Both the position numbers and the translations under genes were made by a program. 64,000 bases of DNA from Trametopsis cervina. Taxonomy: Eukaryota > Basidiomycota > Agaricomycetes > Polyporales > Irpicaceae. The stretch is taken from NCBI GenBank assembly GCA_022385755.1, contig MU278354.1, forward strand, positions 574,805-638,804, in the 5' to 3' direction. This document shows, piece after piece, positions 54,043-64,000 of this stretch (within the stretch, counting starts at the first letter, position 1; each line of letters opens with the position of its first letter). The notes below the pieces were generated by a model. The model worked only from the letters and a program-made list of their open reading frames with translations. It was not told where the DNA came from and made no database searches.

Positions 54043-56689
54043 CTACGGCCTGCTAGGCGGCGGACTCCTCAACGGCTCAAACTCGACCGGCGGCCTCATC
54101 GGGTACCTCGGTTCCTGGTACAACAGCTCCGGCGCGAACGCACTCGCATCTTCATACGTCAACGCATCGGGCGACGACCCGCGCGAGGTCTCCACCGCCG
54201 TCTTTGTGTCTCCTTCGTCTGATAAGAGGTGCGCCGTCGAGCCCATCCGTCTCAGCTCCACTTTCCCGTCCTCGTCTTCCTCTTCGCCGTCTTCCTCGTC
54301 CTCGTCGAAAGACTTGGAGCTGTACCCGTACCCGTGTCCGTCACTATACCCGTATCCATACCCTCCTCCTCCTCTCCCCTCTTCCGCCTCTGCCCCTCCT
54401 TCTCCCCCTACCCCTCCTGGCCCTCCTGCCCCTGGCCCTACACCCCCTGGCCCACCACGCGGTCTCTCCTCCAACCGATGTTCCCTCCCCTCCCCATCCA
54501 ACACATCCGCAACGATCGCCCCCGTCCTCGGATCCAGACTGAACCTCATATCCCTCAACTTCCTCCTAATATCCCTCTTCGTGTCGAACGGGTACAGCAG
54601 CTCTCCGAACCCCGAGTGTGCGGTGAGCGCTACGACTGAGGCGATCGTGCCGGGGTGGGCGGTGAGATGCAGGCGGGCGCGGACCTGTCGGTGGGCGATG
54701 TGGATTGCGAGACCGGTTAGGCCGACGATTATTAGGGCGGAGGCGAGGGCGTGGCCGGCGACGTTGCTAACGAGGTGAAGTGTCAGCTGGGGGAATAGCT
54801 AAGGAGGAGGAAAAGGCGTACTCGACTATAAGACGCTCAGTCAACGTCGTCATCTCCGCAGAGAGCTTCTGGTTCGCAGGAACGAAATACACCGTCTTCG
54901 CGCTCACCGCCAAATGCTGCGACTGTCCCCAACCACCCACATCAGCCTCACTCCATCTAACAGTAAAAAAGGAAAAGAAGGGAGGAGGACGCACATAAAT
55001 CGTATTCGTAACATTCAAGAACCCGTCCGGGCTATCGAACGCATTCTGTAGCCGCGTCGGGTCCTGCGACATGAACCGCAGAATCGCGCCTGGGATCTGC
55101 GAGCCTATCGTCGTCGCGCGTGCTTTCACGAACTGGTCTGTGCCTGGTATGTCGCCGAACAGCACTCTGTATCCCCATTCCCATGTCAGCCTGCAATACC
55201 AACACCACGAGGGAGAAAGGAAGGAGGGGAACTCACGCATTAAACACATTTCCATCCAACGGCGCCCCCGACACATTATTCGGCGCAGTATACGTATCCT
55301 TCACCTCAATCCCCGTCAAACTCGCATTACTCAAACTCACAGTCGTCACGATCTGAAACAAGTCCAACGACGGTCTGCACACCACCGCGCCCGCCTGTCC
55401 CGGCTGTCCCGCGGTCGCGTTATGGTAGAACCAGAACATGACGGGCGCGTATTGTTGCGGGGTCGACGCGGGGAGGCCGCAACTTACTGGGTCGGTCGGT
55501 GAGGTGCCGTATTGCTGTTCGGCGCTGCGCGGGTCGAAGGTGACGTTCGACGTGCATCCGTCCGGCAACGACACTGTGAACGTAAAGCTCGTCGCGTTCG
55601 AGGTGTCGACGACGGGGTTCGCAGCGGGGGTAGCGCAGTTCGTTAGGGTGTTGATACCGGTGGTGTGGACGGCGACCGAGCTCTGTGTCCCGACGAGCGG
55701 GGAGACGAATTGCGCGGACGCCCAGGTTCCGCGCACGAATGGCGGGTCCGGGAGCCCCTGGAAGGCAGCTGCCTCTGCGAAGCCCGCCGCGGCCAGAAAC
55801 GCATTGAGCGTCGTAAAGTCCGGTACGAGCCCGAGCTGGGTCGTGCCCGTCACCTGCAGCGGGTACGCCATCGGCACCTGCTTGACCGCGAGCAGCGCGC
55901 CGGCGAGGGGCTGGAATATCGTCGTAGCGAGTGCGGAGAGCATCGAGAGGTACACGATGTGTTGTTTATGTTTGAAGGCGCGGAGGACGGTGTACAGACG
56001 GTTCGCCATGACGTAGTCGAGCATCAGGCTGTCCTCCGCGCGGGCGTGTCCTTGGGAGAGCACGATGTAGGGCTGGTACCATCGGATTACGTAGTCGACG
56101 ATCGTCCAGAGGAGGGAGAGGGGGAGGATGAAGAAGGTCGGGAAGAAGGAGGTTAGGAAGGAGACTTGGACGTGCAGGAAGGAGAAGATGTTGCGCTTGG
56201 GGACGGCGAAACCTGGAGATGTGGGAGGGGTTCGTTAGTATTTTGGTGAGATGTAGATTGACGGATGGGGTAGCGTGTGCATGCAACAATAGAGTTATAT
56301 GCTTGCATGTAATAGCATACAACCAGCGCAATGACCACCTCTGAACACCACACGCACCTTGATGATTATTCGACAACGCCACCACAATCTCGACCGCAAT
56401 GCCCACCACAATCATAGTAGCAGCAAGTGACAGCACCTTCCACGGTACGAGCGGCCATGTCGTCTGTGCCCACCCACAACAATAGCAATCAGCACTCACA
56501 TCTATCATCTCATACAAAAACATAGATACGCACATAATCATCCGGCCGCTCAGCCTCAATCCCAGGCGTCGGAATAAGATGCGTAGACTCCCTATAGCGT
56601 CTCGCCCGTCTCGCTGTCTCACTCTTCGTTTTCACCTTCACCTTTCCGCCTTCACTGCGCGCCCTAAACTTCGCGCGCAAGCTCTCCAT
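54043..56689 (-). CDS. Large multi-pass membrane protein, DUF3433-like
   Basis: The start MESLRAKFRARSEGGKVKVK is basic and cytosolic-looking. Membrane segments include LVPWKVLSLAATMIVVGIAV, FSFLHVQVSFLTSFFPTFFI plus LPLSLLWTIVDYVIRWYQPY, and HIVYLSMLSALATTIFQPLA. A long loop with several NxS/T sites follows (SNATSFTFTVSLPDGCTSNV), probably extracellular, then ALASALIIVGLTGLAIHIAH and an acidic, Gly/Tyr-rich cytosolic tail (GGGGYGYGYSDGHGYGYSSK, DEDEEDGEEEDEDGK) ending SPPPSRP*. The layout (repeated membrane blocks around glycosylated loops, ELLYPFDTKRDIRRKLRDMR after the last helix) fits the fungal DUF3433 family, whose function is unknown. Family assignment is from memory of the pattern. 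Exons join at 56353-56220, 55233, 54985 and 54770. Confidence 0.7.
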
Positions 56690-57296
56690 CCGTTTCGTTC
56701 TCTGCAGGTGTAGATGTAGTGCGCAGCACCGGGGGGTTACGACTTGAAACTCGAGACTTCAGCAGGCTATGTATTTAGCACGGTGAGCGTGGGTAAAGAA
56801 GACTGGGATGTATAGGAGGCAATAGGAGGTCGTCGCGGTGCAGGGCTGTGGTTGCGTTCTGCAGCCACATCCGCACTGGAAAAGGCCTTCTCGGCGTGAC
56901 CCGATGATAGACGGTACTGAGCACGGGCCGCAGCGAATACGCGTGTTTTATCCCCGCCCGCCGTTTCATCCCTCGATGTCGCAGCGCCAGCCAAGAAACA
57001 AAATCGACAAAAAGCAATCTGGAGTCACTCGTATGCACACTAGCTTAGGCTGCTTTAATGAGGGGACGCTTATCTAGGGAGCGAATTTAGCGTAGACGCC
57101 ACAAAGAGCGCGTTGCCTCGAAGAAAGATCAGGTTCCCACGCCTCGCCGTACGCCTGTGTGTGGCTGTACTGCAGCGGCTCCTCAATCTGTCGTCCAGAG
57201 GGGCAAGCGGTGCAGTTCGCATCGTACGACTTTCTACATAGACAATGAAAGGATATCATGGGATTTCCAGCTTACCCAGATCGCGCAAACAACAGC

Positions 57297-57328
57297 CTCG
57301 ATCTGAGTCCGCACTCGTCTCAGCACTA
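57297..57328. repeat. 32-bp repeat, member A (partner at 61009-61040)
   Basis: This 32-bp block is identical to 61009-61040. Homology continues on both sides: toward higher coordinates both copies run into a TATA-like stretch (tatataaca) and ctgcgcatc; toward lower coordinates both have acaacagcct, but in member B about 69 bp are inserted between. See the findings. Confidence 0.8.
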
Positions 57329-57416
57329 CAGTATATAACAACACACTGCGCATCCATTTCACCGCCCGCTCACACCCGAATCCGCCCCCAAGGTCGCATT
57401 CCCATTACACTATTAG

Positions 57417-57600
57417 TCACTTGGCCAAACCATCCCTTGCGGATGCGAGCATGAGACACATAGCGATCGTTGCAACGATATCCGTCAGTGCACCGAAGCC
57501 TTCGCCGGTCTGAAGAAGATCTACAGTAGCCCGTAAGACCATGCGAGAGTAGAATAAGGTCGGACGGGATTTACGGAGTATAGAATACTTCTTGATGTTG
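57417..57600 (-). pseudogene. Fragment of a DUF6534-like membrane-protein gene (tentative)
   Basis: On the minus strand one open segment reads KYSILRKSRPTLFYSRMVLR, ATVDLLQTGEGFGALTDIVA and TIAMCLMLASARDGLAK followed by a stop. The ALTDIxATIxMCLxL...SARxG pattern resembles the conserved membrane segment of agaricomycete DUF6534 proteins (ADxLIxxSLCxYLxxSRTGF). No complete gene could be assembled around it, and the stop follows directly after the conserved block, so it looks like a relic. This identification is weak. Confidence 0.3.
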
Positions 57601-58236
57601 GAGCGGGGTGCGTATGGACGACCATTACAGTGGTACAGGCTTTCGCAATATCGTTGGAACCCGACCGCCTAACGGAAAGCGGATAACTCACCAATACCGA
57701 ACACTGCATAGTACGTTGAGATAACGGTAGTGAAGAAGAAAAAAACATGCCGACCGTTTCAGATGAGACATACCGAATGCACCTATCGTCAAAATGCCTT
57801 GGAAATGTTCAGCGAATGTTGCTCTGCTTTGAGAAATGAACGTTGGACATGCACGTCCGATATGGCCAAGAATGTGTTCTCGATAACGAGCCTGACGTCC
57901 GTTCATATTTGCTACGCAGCATTCTTTTTCTTACCAACACTCGGCCTGAGGCTGCGAGCATCCGTTGTCGTTAGAATACGGGCCATTGGTGCGGTGCATC
58001 GAGATTGAACGTCGGACACGATGCAGAAAAATAGAGTGGCTTCATCGTACACGTCTACCATTGGTCAAGGGCAATTCGTCTTTCCGCAGCGTCAAAATAC
58101 AGGTTCTAGCTGTAAGCGCCAATGACCAAGGACATCCAGACGGACGGCTCGGACAATGCACAAAGGTGTTATTATTATCAATCAATCACTAGTTCGACCT
58201 GCAGCAGTCGCATGTTCTTGTCAGTCGTACACTTAC

Positions 58237-59163
58237 TCACAACACAAAAACCTCCCGACGCACCTTGTCTATCTCAGCATCAATAGCGCTCATGTACGCC
58301 CTCTCCACCTCCCGAACAGAGGTCTCCCGTTCTGGGTCCTTGTCGGCCGAGCCGTGATGGTACGCGATCATGCGCAACTGAGTCTGTAGCTTCGGTTCTA
58401 GCACGACGCCGCTCCATGGCAGCATAACCAGCTGCGCCCTGACCGCTATCTGATATGCAGACAGCTCTGACTTCACCACCCAGTACGCTGGAGACTTGGC
58501 CTTAGCACGCGCCGCGGCGGCTGCGCATTCTTGGCGGTACATAAGCAGCCGAAATATCGCCCTGCCAGACGCAGCGTCGAGCTCAGGGGAGGCAGTAAAC
58601 GCGAGCGGGTGCGCGAGTGACGCGCGCGCAGCCACACGCATCTCGGTGTGCATAGAACGGGCACACGCATGTGTATATCCACGCAGCGCCCCATTCACAT
58701 TCGCATTCACGTTCGTGTCGGGGTCCGCGGCTGCATCTGTGCTCGCGCCGCGGGCGACGGCGGAAGCAAAGTGGCGCGAGACGGCGTCGGCTGCGTGTTG
58801 CAGCTCGTATTTTCTGCACGCGAGGAGCGCGTCGCAGATGACGGGGATGTCAGGGGCGTCGGCGGCGGCGGAAATGCAGAACGGGGGGTAGTAGAGACGC
58901 AGGACGCATTCGAGGACGGCGGAGGACTCTGCCATGTCGATGACGGGCAGCCCGTTGAGCATCTCGTCGCGCGGCGAGGACTGGGTGAGTGCGGCGTGTG
59001 GGGAGGGTTGCGCAGAGATGAAGAGGCCGGCGAAGACGGATGATGCGGTGGAGAGGATTTGGGTGTGCACGCGCAGGTGGAAGTTATCCGATGAACGGAG
59101 GATGATGTCTGCTGTGGATGAGGCGAAGGGATCGCCAGCCCAGAGGGGTTTCGCTGGGGCCAT
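58237..59163 (-). CDS. BTB/POZ domain protein
   Basis: A single-exon gene of 308 residues, start MAPAKPLWAGDPFASSTADI. The BTB signature is ADIILRSSDNFHLRVHTQIL followed by STASSVFAGLFI, later LNGLPVIDMAESSAVLECVL and LRLYYPP, then KYELQHAADAVSRHF. This is the form of BTB domain found in large agaricomycete families (ADIILRSSDxVxFRVHKxIL). BTB proteins dimerise and often bring substrates to Cul3 ubiquitin ligases; no second domain is recognised. The Ala-rich C-terminal half ends KVRREVFVL*. Other frames give long shadow ORFs because the sequence is GC-rich. Confidence 0.85.
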   Translation of the reverse strand: MAPAKPLWAGDPFASSTADIILRSSDNFHLRVHTQILSTASSVFAGLFISAQPSPHAALTQSSPRDEMLNGLPVIDMAESSAVLECVLRLYYPPFCISAAADAPDIPVICDALLACRKYELQHAADAVSRHFASAVARGASTDAAADPDTNVNANVNGALRGYTHACARSMHTEMRVAARASLAHPLAFTASPELDAASGRAIFRLLMYRQECAAAAARAKAKSPAYWVVKSELSAYQIAVRAQLVMLPWSGVVLEPKLQTQLRMIAYHHGSADKDPERETSVREVERAYMSAIDAEIDKVRREVFVL

Positions 59164-60026
59164 GAGTCGGTTGTGTGGATTGCCTTGTAGTTCGTTGAGG
59201 AGGGAGAAAAGAGCTTGAAAGTGAAACGACAGCCGTCAGTACAGTCAGTGCAAGGGGTGTGAGCACTCACCTGCGCTGGATGGCTAATCAGCGAGTATAA
59301 TATACTGCCATTTAACTTCATACCCTCTGTAAGCATCGCCTCAGTTCGGACCGATAGATTGGGCAAAGTTTCGCTGTTTGGGATCCAGTCGATGCACAGA
59401 AGGAAACGAAGTGGCTTCAGGCACCGCACTTGCCAGGCCAGAGACGTCATACCTCTAGCAGGAACGATGGAACCAACTATCTTTCCCACTGTACACGTTC
59501 CGAGGGATAGCGATGTCCGATTCTCGGAGGTGTTCCCACAAACGGGGCGATAGACACCAGCCTTGAGGCCGTGACATGCCGTTTCCTACTCACGACAATA
59601 CACACCCGGCATAACACTATCAGTGTTCGTACAGGGGCCTTGGAGAAGAACACGGTGCACTGTATGTGTGCTGCGCGTGGCTGTCGGCATCCAAGCTTGA
59701 TACTGTATATTGGAGTCGTGGACGATGAGTTAGTTCGTTCGATAGGTTGTCTAGGTGCATCGAAGAGGGGTTCTTTGTCTCAGGGTGTGACTGCGAGACC
59801 TTTTCCATCGTGTCCGAGGGTGAGTTTTTGCATTTTTCTATATCCGAGTGGTGCAGCAGGCTCGGTAGTTTTTCTGAGTGAACGAGCTAGAAAGCTTCTG
59901 CGATGGGTTGAGCGACATGTTCAGCACTCAGATACTGCAGCCAAGATTATGGCGGTAATATGGAAGTCCGGCGGTCGGCCGGAAGACACTAAACGGAACC
60001 AGAACAGGAACGGGGTGTATATTGAA

Positions 60027-60053
60027 CTTCGTCGCACCGTGGTGGTTAGAGCT
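60027..60053 (+). repeat. 27-bp direct repeat, unit 1
   Basis: The unit begins cttcgtcgcaccgtggtggt and ends gct at 60053. It recurs at 60084-60110 with one mismatch (g to a at the eighth base), giving a 57-bp spacing. Confidence 0.85.
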
Positions 60054-60083
60054 CGTACATATGATGTGAGGGATAAACATTAC

Positions 60084-60110
60084 CTTCGTCACACCGTGGT
60101 GGTTAGAGCT
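60084..60110 (+). repeat. 27-bp direct repeat, unit 2
   Basis: The second unit begins cttcgtcacaccgtggtggt and matches 60027-60053 at 26 of 27 positions. It is followed by aaggtgacgacgaag, whose gacgacgaag is nearly the reverse complement of the unit's start. Confidence 0.85.
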
Positions 60111-61008
60111 AAGGTGACGACGAAGGTACACAAGCACTGATAACCGCAATGCCTAATAAGGCAAGCTAGTTCGATCTCCGCGCGTAGCCCGGCTCCAGGG
60201 TTACATAAAAGTGTAATTTAATTCTGGAAATTTCGCACGCTGTCTCAACGCCGCAGATTTCGACGCAAGTGCAGCGATTTCGAAGAGAAAAAAGCACAAG
60301 TATGCTCGACTTGACGGACAAGTTTCACATCCACTCAAAAACCGAAGAGTAATTGTCGGTAACCTACAATGAGGCGTGATCCTTACTCAACCACAGATCA
60401 CACAAAAGACACAAACCCGTGTTGAGAAAATATGCACCACTATGTGTATATATGTTGAAACTGTTCACTGAATCAAGTTACACTACTGCCGCCATTGGAG
60501 CCATAGCAGACAGGGATATTATGTTCGTGCTGAACTGCAACAGATTCAGGGGAGAGACTTGCAATTCGAGTATGACGACCAACTGGCAGGCCCCTTCAGG
60601 TTCAAGAATAAGCTTACCAAATGAGTTTGCCAGTATGTTCCGCTTGTAGTATTGCCGACATACGTACAGCTGGGTTCTGAAAGTCAAACAACAGAGAATT
60701 GATTTCTGAGGAAATGGGCATCCCACTAGCAATCTCACTTAGTGCTCATATATTATCTCTCCAACCTGAGCGACACAATCTTGCGAGGACGGAAAGGCTG
60801 TGTCATTTTCGAAGTTGCTGCGAGATACATGAGTGACATTCAATGTGCGCGTTTTGTGGAGTTGAGAGTTTTCCAGAATTATGTTACACTATCACCGCCA
60901 TACAAGAATTATAGATCTGGACAGCGCGAACAACAGCCTCTGCATACGATGACGCCGTGATCACTTGAACAAGCTCAAGAACCACGTGCCTCACCTGACA
61001 CCCCACAA

Positions 61009-61040
61009 CTCGATCTGAGTCCGCACTCGTCTCAGCACTA
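61009..61040. repeat. 32-bp repeat, member B (partner at 57297-57328)
   Basis: Identical over 32 bp to 57297-57328, with further similarity on both flanks interrupted on the lower-coordinate side by about 69 bp (60940-61008). Confidence 0.8.
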
Positions 61041-61582
61041 TATAACAAACACAACAAACACCTGCGCATCTCCCCTTCCCGCCTGTCCACAGTCCACACC
61101 CAAACCCAATGACTTTGGGGAACCCAACAAACAGCATGAGATTAATCAAGCTATATACCTAATATCCAATATACAGTACCGCAAACGAAAACCCAGGGGT
61201 ATACAAGTAAGAAGCTCGTAGCACTACTACACTATGACACAAACCACAGACCACGCCTGCCATGAGCAGGTGACCTCCCCAGAGAGCCACCGTCGCAACG
61301 ACCGCATGCGGGTGCGGAGGAGAGAGGGACGAACGAATGGGCAGATGATGATGGCGCCTCCGAGTCGTGAGCCTATTCCACCACTTGTCGCCGTCATGAG
61401 CCAATATAGAGCGTGCTGTCCGGACGCCTTCGTGGCGCGAACACGCACGCAATCCCCGCAGCGGCCGCGAGTAGCAATAGCACCAGGAGCAGCCACAACT
61501 CGGACTGTCTCCTCTGCTACGACCACAGCACCCCTCGCCATCGCCACAGACGGGGATACAGAGCTCGCGCACTCGCACTCGC

Positions 61583-64000
61583 TCACCACGACCCAACCCG
61601 CCCGATCTCCTCCTCCCCAACCTCCAACCACTCATGCCTTAGCATCTCACCCGCGCTCGCGCGTTTCCGATGGTCGATGCGCAGCATGGGCAGCATGAAC
61701 GCGCACAGCGCCGCGCTCTCGCGTTCGTTCCATCCGTACTTCTCGACCATCACTCGTTGGAGGGGCCAGGGCTTGAGGTTGCGGATGTATCGCAGGTTAC
61801 CTGGATGAGAGGGGAATGAAGGTGAGCGAACGTGTACTGACGATAATGGTATGATCTAGCCGAGAGCAGAAACAAGAAACGATGCAGCCTCGGCGGCGAA
61901 CGTTGACGACCAAGCACATCCAGCAAGGCGACATCCTCCCGTGCACGCACATGCACATGCTACACTTATTGTATAGCAACGCCACGCCCACCCATGTCCT
62001 TGTGCAGCCCGCCAGTCCAAATCTGCCAAAACGCTCCACGGGCGCCACGGATCTCGAGTGCATGATCGCAGCATACTGTACCGCCCACACAAGAACGGTC
62101 CAGGCCCCCGCAGAGCACCGTACCACACAAAACCAGAAACGTGAACAAGCACGGAACTGTCGACCCCGGATATACAAAACGGGGTCCCATCCGGTCTGTT
62201 CTGTTCTGTCCTGCTCTCGCCGCCACCACCAAACCGCATATACCACGAAATGAGTGAAGAGAAAGAGCACTCACCATCCGCATCAAAAATATCTCTACAA
62301 TACCGTCCGCCCACCCTCATCTCCCCCGGCCACGTCCCCAACAACTCCACAATCTGCGCACAATGATCATCGTCCCTCCCAAACAGCGCGCCACGGCTCT
62401 GCGGGTCGAACAGATACTCCGCCGTCAACAGCTCGAACACGACACACGCCGCGCTCCACACGTCCGCCGTCGCGCCCCAGTCGCGCCGGCCTGTGAGGGC
62501 CTCGGGCGCGCGGTATTGACGCGTTTGGATGGATTCGGTGTAGTGCGTGTGCAGGGGAGTTGCGTTGCCTAGGTCTGCGATCTTGATCGTTATCGGCGGC
62601 GAGTGCGACAGCACTCGGGATGAGGACGAAGACGAAGATGAGAGAGCTTCGCGATCTGAAGAGGATAATGGTGAAAGAGAGGGCGAAGAGACCGACGAGC
62701 TCAGCGCCGAAAGCGACGGTGAGTGCTCTTGCGCTCCCTCACGTACCGCGTCGTTCGAGCGACGACGGCTGGGCGGGGCGGTCTGCGAGAGCAGCGAGGG
62801 CTTCGCGGGCGGGAGCACGTGCGCTTTCGTTGGCTTTTCAATCTCGTCTGTACGCAGTACATCGGTCGCGAACCCTGCGTCCTCCTCTTCCTCCTCTGCC
62901 TCTTTCTGCTCTTTCTGCTGCTGCTTCTGCACACCGTCCGTCTGCGCCTTCTGTTGCACGCGGAGCCCGCCGAACATCTGCGTACTCCGCGCCTCCTCTA
63001 GCTCTCTCTCCATCGCCTTGCGTATATGCATCCCCACCAACCTGTCCTTCCCAACGAGCCCGCCGCCGCTCACCACCACTCTTCCCTGCCCCTCCACTCC
63101 CACCTTCTTTGCCTCTGTCTCCACCCTTCCCTTACCCTCCTTCTCAATCTCGATCTCCTTAAACTCCGACAAACTCCCAACACTAGAAGCAGGCGTCTCC
63201 ACCTCCCCTCCCCTTCCCCCATGCCCCTCCCCATCCATGTCTCCATCCCCATCGAACCCCAAATCAGTCCCAACACTCCCCGCCGAAAACACCGCACTAG
63301 CCCCAACACTAACGCTATCACACATCTCAGAATCCGCGCTCCTCTGCTTCGTCAGACCCACCCCACCCATCACGAGCCGGCTCAGCGGTACAGGCTTGCT
63401 CCTCGTATTCACGTTCGCGTTCGCGTTTGTGTTCTTGGAGGAGAACATCCCGCCGAGCCCCGCGAACGACGAGAACACGCTTCCGAGCCCGCGCGGGCTT
63501 GCGCTATGCGCGTGCGTGGACAGACTTGGAGCGCTAGCGGGTGGACTGACGAGCGGCTGGCTGTTCCATATCTGCACCTGTCTCCTCGGTGCGTTCACCC
63601 CCACCGCACCCCTCCTCGCACCACCACCACCACCGCCCGATTTGAGGGGCGGTAACGGCATCCCGACGTGCTGGGACGTAGGGGGCGGCGAGACGGACAG
63701 TTCTTGTCTGATGTGCGCTTCGACGTTCGGTATCGATATCACTGTAAACACACGCGTAAGCGGGGGTACAAGAAAGCAACGAAGAGAATGAAAGAGGGCA
63801 GAGAAAGGGAGGAGGACGCACTGATATTCTCAGGCTTGATATCCGTATGCACAAGCCCACACTCCTCATGCAAATACTGCAGGCCCATCAGGATCTGCCG
63901 CGTGATGAGCTTCACGAGCGGGACGGGGACGCCGGACGTCTTGTGCCGCTCGATCAGCCCGAGCAGGTTCTCGCCGAGGGGCTCGAATACTATGCATACG
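61583..64000 (-). CDS. SRPK-type protein kinase (partial, 5' end off window)
   Basis: The right edge starts within the N-lobe/C-lobe join: VCIVFEPLGENLLGLIERH, then LITRQILMGLQYLHEECGLV and the catalytic loop HTDIKPENI (near 63823-63852). A long low-complexity spacer (about 63750-62620, SSKNTNANANVNTRSKPVPL, QQQKEQKEAEEEEEDAG, Ser-rich runs) separates it from IKIADLGNATPLHTHYTESI (DLG instead of DFG, as in SRPKs), QTRQYRAPEALTG, DVWSAACVVFELLTAEYLFD and YCRDIFDADG. A 474-nt intron (62274-61801) precedes NLRYIRNLKPWPLQRVMVEK, YGWNERESAALCAFMLPMLR and RASAGEMLRHEWLE, ending RVGSW*. SRPKs phosphorylate RS-rich splicing factors, and the kinase-splitting spacer controls localisation. The N-terminus is right of the window. 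Confidence 0.92.

Larger units (their letters stand above)
56690..58236. other. Gene-poor interval with gene fragments
   Basis: About 1.5 kb with no intact gene that I can support. It contains a possible DUF6534-type membrane-protein fragment (57417-57600, minus) and one member of a 32-bp repeat pair (57297-57328). Short ORFs elsewhere show no recognisable protein. Confidence 0.45.
59164..61582. other. Gene-poor interval with short repeats
   Basis: 2.4 kb without an intact recognisable gene. It contains a 27-bp direct repeat (60027-60053 and 60084-60110), a 32-bp repeat copy (61009-61040), and a short segment on the plus strand near 60460-60560 (FTESSYTTAAIGAIADRDIM) faintly like a membrane segment of the DUF6534 family. 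A 189-codon open frame at 59571-60140 has no family resemblance and is probably not a gene. Confidence 0.45.

Noticed and set aside
59571..60140. 189-codon plus-strand frame as a gene
   Set aside because: It has no family resemblance, contains the 27-bp direct repeats in its last quarter, and starts without promoter context; it is likely a chance frame.
62547..63791. Plus-strand open frame of 414 codons rich in Ser/Pro/Cys
   Set aside because: It is antisense to the low-complexity spacer of the SRPK kinase, whose flanks carry unmistakable kinase motifs on the minus strand.
1..64000. CRISPR array, bacterial operon or prophage features
   Set aside because: Dense spliceosomal introns and eukaryotic housekeeping genes make this fungal nuclear DNA; no regularly spaced repeats occur.

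Overview
The window is nuclear DNA of a filamentous basidiomycete, most likely an agaricomycete. Genes are dense, sit on both strands, and are cut by many 50-70 nt GT-AG introns. Several products are typically fungal (Las1, PEX10, Mgr2, an F-BAR/RhoGAP protein, a dienelactone hydrolase, a DUF3433-like membrane protein). The cytoplasmic dynein heavy chain occurs as a separate motor-half gene, an arrangement known from Agaricomycetes. The exact taxon cannot be read from the sequence alone.

Left part (1-24.8 kb): the 5' three quarters of a dynein heavy-chain motor gene (minus, running off the left edge), then SmE, PEX10, MGR2, an unknown Ser-rich protein, mitochondrial ribosomal protein mL43, a Rsc58-like chromatin protein, an intron-bearing tRNA-His(GUG), an F-box protein, a dienelactone hydrolase, a WRN-type 3'-5' exonuclease and the ITS2 endonuclease LAS1. 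This is a housekeeping neighbourhood with several head-to-head pairs that share short promoters (dynein/SmE, PEX10/MGR2, mL43/Rsc58-like).

Middle part (25-35 kb): a decayed F-box gene is followed by three tandem, same-strand, apparently intact PIF1-family helicase genes. Introns in their helicase part fall at matching places. Copies 1 and 3 begin with an RNase H1-type RNA:DNA hybrid-binding module that precedes the helicase and is interrupted by a conserved 12-nt microexon. Copy 2 has no recognisable module and copy 3 has lost its key basic residue. This natural union of a hybrid-binding module with a Pif1 motor, tandemly amplified and diverging, is the most unusual system in the window and suggests an R-loop or replication-fork helicase family.

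Right part (35-64 kb): an F-BAR/RhoGAP protein, a long intergenic region with GC-rich palindromes, a full ABCC (MRP-type) transporter with an extra N-terminal membrane domain, an RRM plus zinc-knuckle RNA-binding protein, the DEAH helicase Dhr1/Ecm16, a DUF3433-like membrane protein, a BTB protein, and an SRPK-type kinase running off the right edge. The intervals 56.7-58.2 kb and 59.2-61.6 kb hold no convincing intact gene, only gene fragments and short repeats. Two RNA-processing themes recur: ribosome biogenesis (LAS1, DHR1) and splicing (SmE, SRPK, an RRM/zinc-knuckle protein with RSxSP-type motifs).
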